From Acidobacteriota bacterium (GTDB lineage: Bacteria > Acidobacteriota > Terriglobia > Acidiferrales > UBA7541): a stretch of 34,799 bases of DNA. The notes beneath the pieces are model-generated. The model saw only the letters and a list, made by a program, of their open reading frames with translations. It was not told the origin of the DNA and did not search any database. Positions 34,043-34,799 of this stretch are shown in pieces; positions within the stretch are counted from its first letter, which is position 1; each line of letters opens with the position of its first letter. The stretch is taken from NCBI GenBank assembly GCA_003223255.1, contig QHYJ01000066.1, positions 1 to 34,799 of the forward strand, written 5' to 3'. The position numbers were made by a program, and so were the translations under genes.

Positions 34043-34799
34043 GTGACTCGTTGCGGCAAGGTTTCCTTTGTCCTCTTATTGGCGCTTGCGGTGACGGGGT
34101 GCACCGCAATGGTTTCCGGTGTGAACGGTCCCACTAGTCCCATACCGCTACCTTCACCGTCGTGGCGAATGGCACCGCACCGCTCACCTACCAGTGGCAG
34201 AAGAACGGCGCGAACATTGCCGGTGCAACTTCGGCGAGTTACACCACCTCGGCGACCACCACCTCCGATAGCGGCTCGACCTTCGACGTCGTCGTAAGCA
34301 ACAGCGCAGGAACCGCCGCGAGCAATTCCGCCACGCTGACCGTAAACGCAGCGCCCGTCGCACCAACCATCACGACGCAACCCTCCAACCAAACGGTAAC
34401 AGCGGGCCAGACCGCCACTTTCTCCGTGGCCGCCTCCGGCACCGCTCCTCTGAGCTATCAATGGAACAAAAATGGTGCGCCCATCAGCGGCGCCAGCTCC
34501 TCTTCTTACACCACGCCGACGACCACTACCTCGGACAACGGCGCGCTCTTCACCGTGGTGCTCAGCAACGCCATCGGAAGTGTAACCAGCAATGCCGCGA
34601 CTCTTAACGTCAACGCTGTTTCTGCGACTGTGCAGGTCACGACGACGCAGCTGCCCGGGGCGACTTGGTCCGGTGCTTATAACGCCCCGCTTGCGGCTTC
34701 CGGCGGGACCACTCCTTATGCCTGGTCGCTCGCCAGCGGTTCGCTGCCAAATGGACTCAGTCTAAGTTCCAGCGGCGCCATTTCCGGCACGCCTTCCGT
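34043..34799 (+). pseudogene. Ig-like repeat surface lipoprotein, frame-broken near start and cut by window edge
   Basis: GTG 34043 opens VTRCGKVSFVLLLALAVTGC, a lipoprotein signal with lipobox AVTGC; lipidation Cys is expected. About 13 residues later the coding match leaves this frame. From about 34147 another frame encodes two Ig-like domains (TFTVVANGTAPLTYQWQKNG; ITTQPSNQTVTAGQTATFS) and then a putative-Ig (He_PIG) domain around LAASGGTTPYAWSLASG, open to the window end. That second frame has a stop at 34135-34137, so it cannot reach the signal. The first Ig domain lacks its usual opening strand, so an apparent short deletion with frameshift is likely. Such proteins sit on the cell surface for adhesion or polymer binding. 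Confidence 0.65.

Overview
The window looks like a chromosomal segment from an acidobacterium (phylum Acidobacteriota, probably the soil lineage around Terriglobia/Solibacteres). This is inferred from gene content: very large multihaem c-type cytochromes, an RsbR-S-T-X stressosome set followed by a HisKA_3 kinase and a LuxR-type regulator, PilZ/GGDEF/HD-GYP proteins, an ECF sigma factor beside a TPR-CHAT protease, moderately high GC, and GTG/TTG starts. No 16S rRNA or other taxonomic marker is present, so the assignment is provisional.

Layout. 1-3600 (minus): two multihaem cytochrome c genes, one cut by the window edge (14 haem sites visible) and one complete (23 haem sites), separated by a gap with a (GTTA)7 tract. 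3821-3897: tRNA-Arg(CCG). 4055-5835: a Tat-type small exported protein, an MscS channel and a small unknown protein. 5893-6490: a decayed HPt/GGDEF relic. 6740-18786 (minus): a 12-kb run of same-strand genes. In transcription order it reads peptide-importer genes dppD (broken), dppF, dppB, dppC (broken), a peptide-binding protein, an ECF sigma factor, a TPR-CHAT cysteine protease, a zinc-finger/anti-sigma-like protein, a secreted subtilisin-like protease and an HD-GYP phosphodiesterase. Most junctions from dppD to the CHAT gene are 1-4 base stop/start overlaps. 19397-23244 (plus): rsbR, rsbS, rsbT, rsbX, a histidine kinase and a response regulator, tightly packed. 23270-26954: cyclic-di-GMP-type genes (PilZ-Sel1 membrane protein, second LuxR regulator, GGDEF cyclase, small PilZ protein). 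27082-32503: envelope or polysaccharide genes (lyase-like secreted protein, FAD oxidoreductase, ATP-grasp ligase, broken UDP-glucose dehydrogenase). 32501-33692: a complete IS630-type insertion sequence sitting exactly on the dehydrogenase stop codon. 34043-34799: a surface lipoprotein with Ig-like repeats, running off the end and apparently frame-broken near its start.

Two systems deserve attention. The first is the sigma/CHAT/zinc-finger/subtilase/HD-GYP gene set, which looks like a two-protease signalling cassette controlled by its own sigma factor and joined to a peptide importer. The second is the stressosome operon. Its histidine kinase carries an N-terminal segment resembling the RsbT-binding domain of RsbU, suggesting that RsbT is rewired to drive a two-component system instead of a phosphatase.

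A third pattern is local gene decay. At least five genes (HPt-GGDEF, dppD, dppC, ugd, Ig lipoprotein) carry frameshifts, and most also show apparent short deletions or an in-frame amber codon, while their neighbours are intact. Whether this is real decay or an assembly artefact cannot be decided from the sequence alone.
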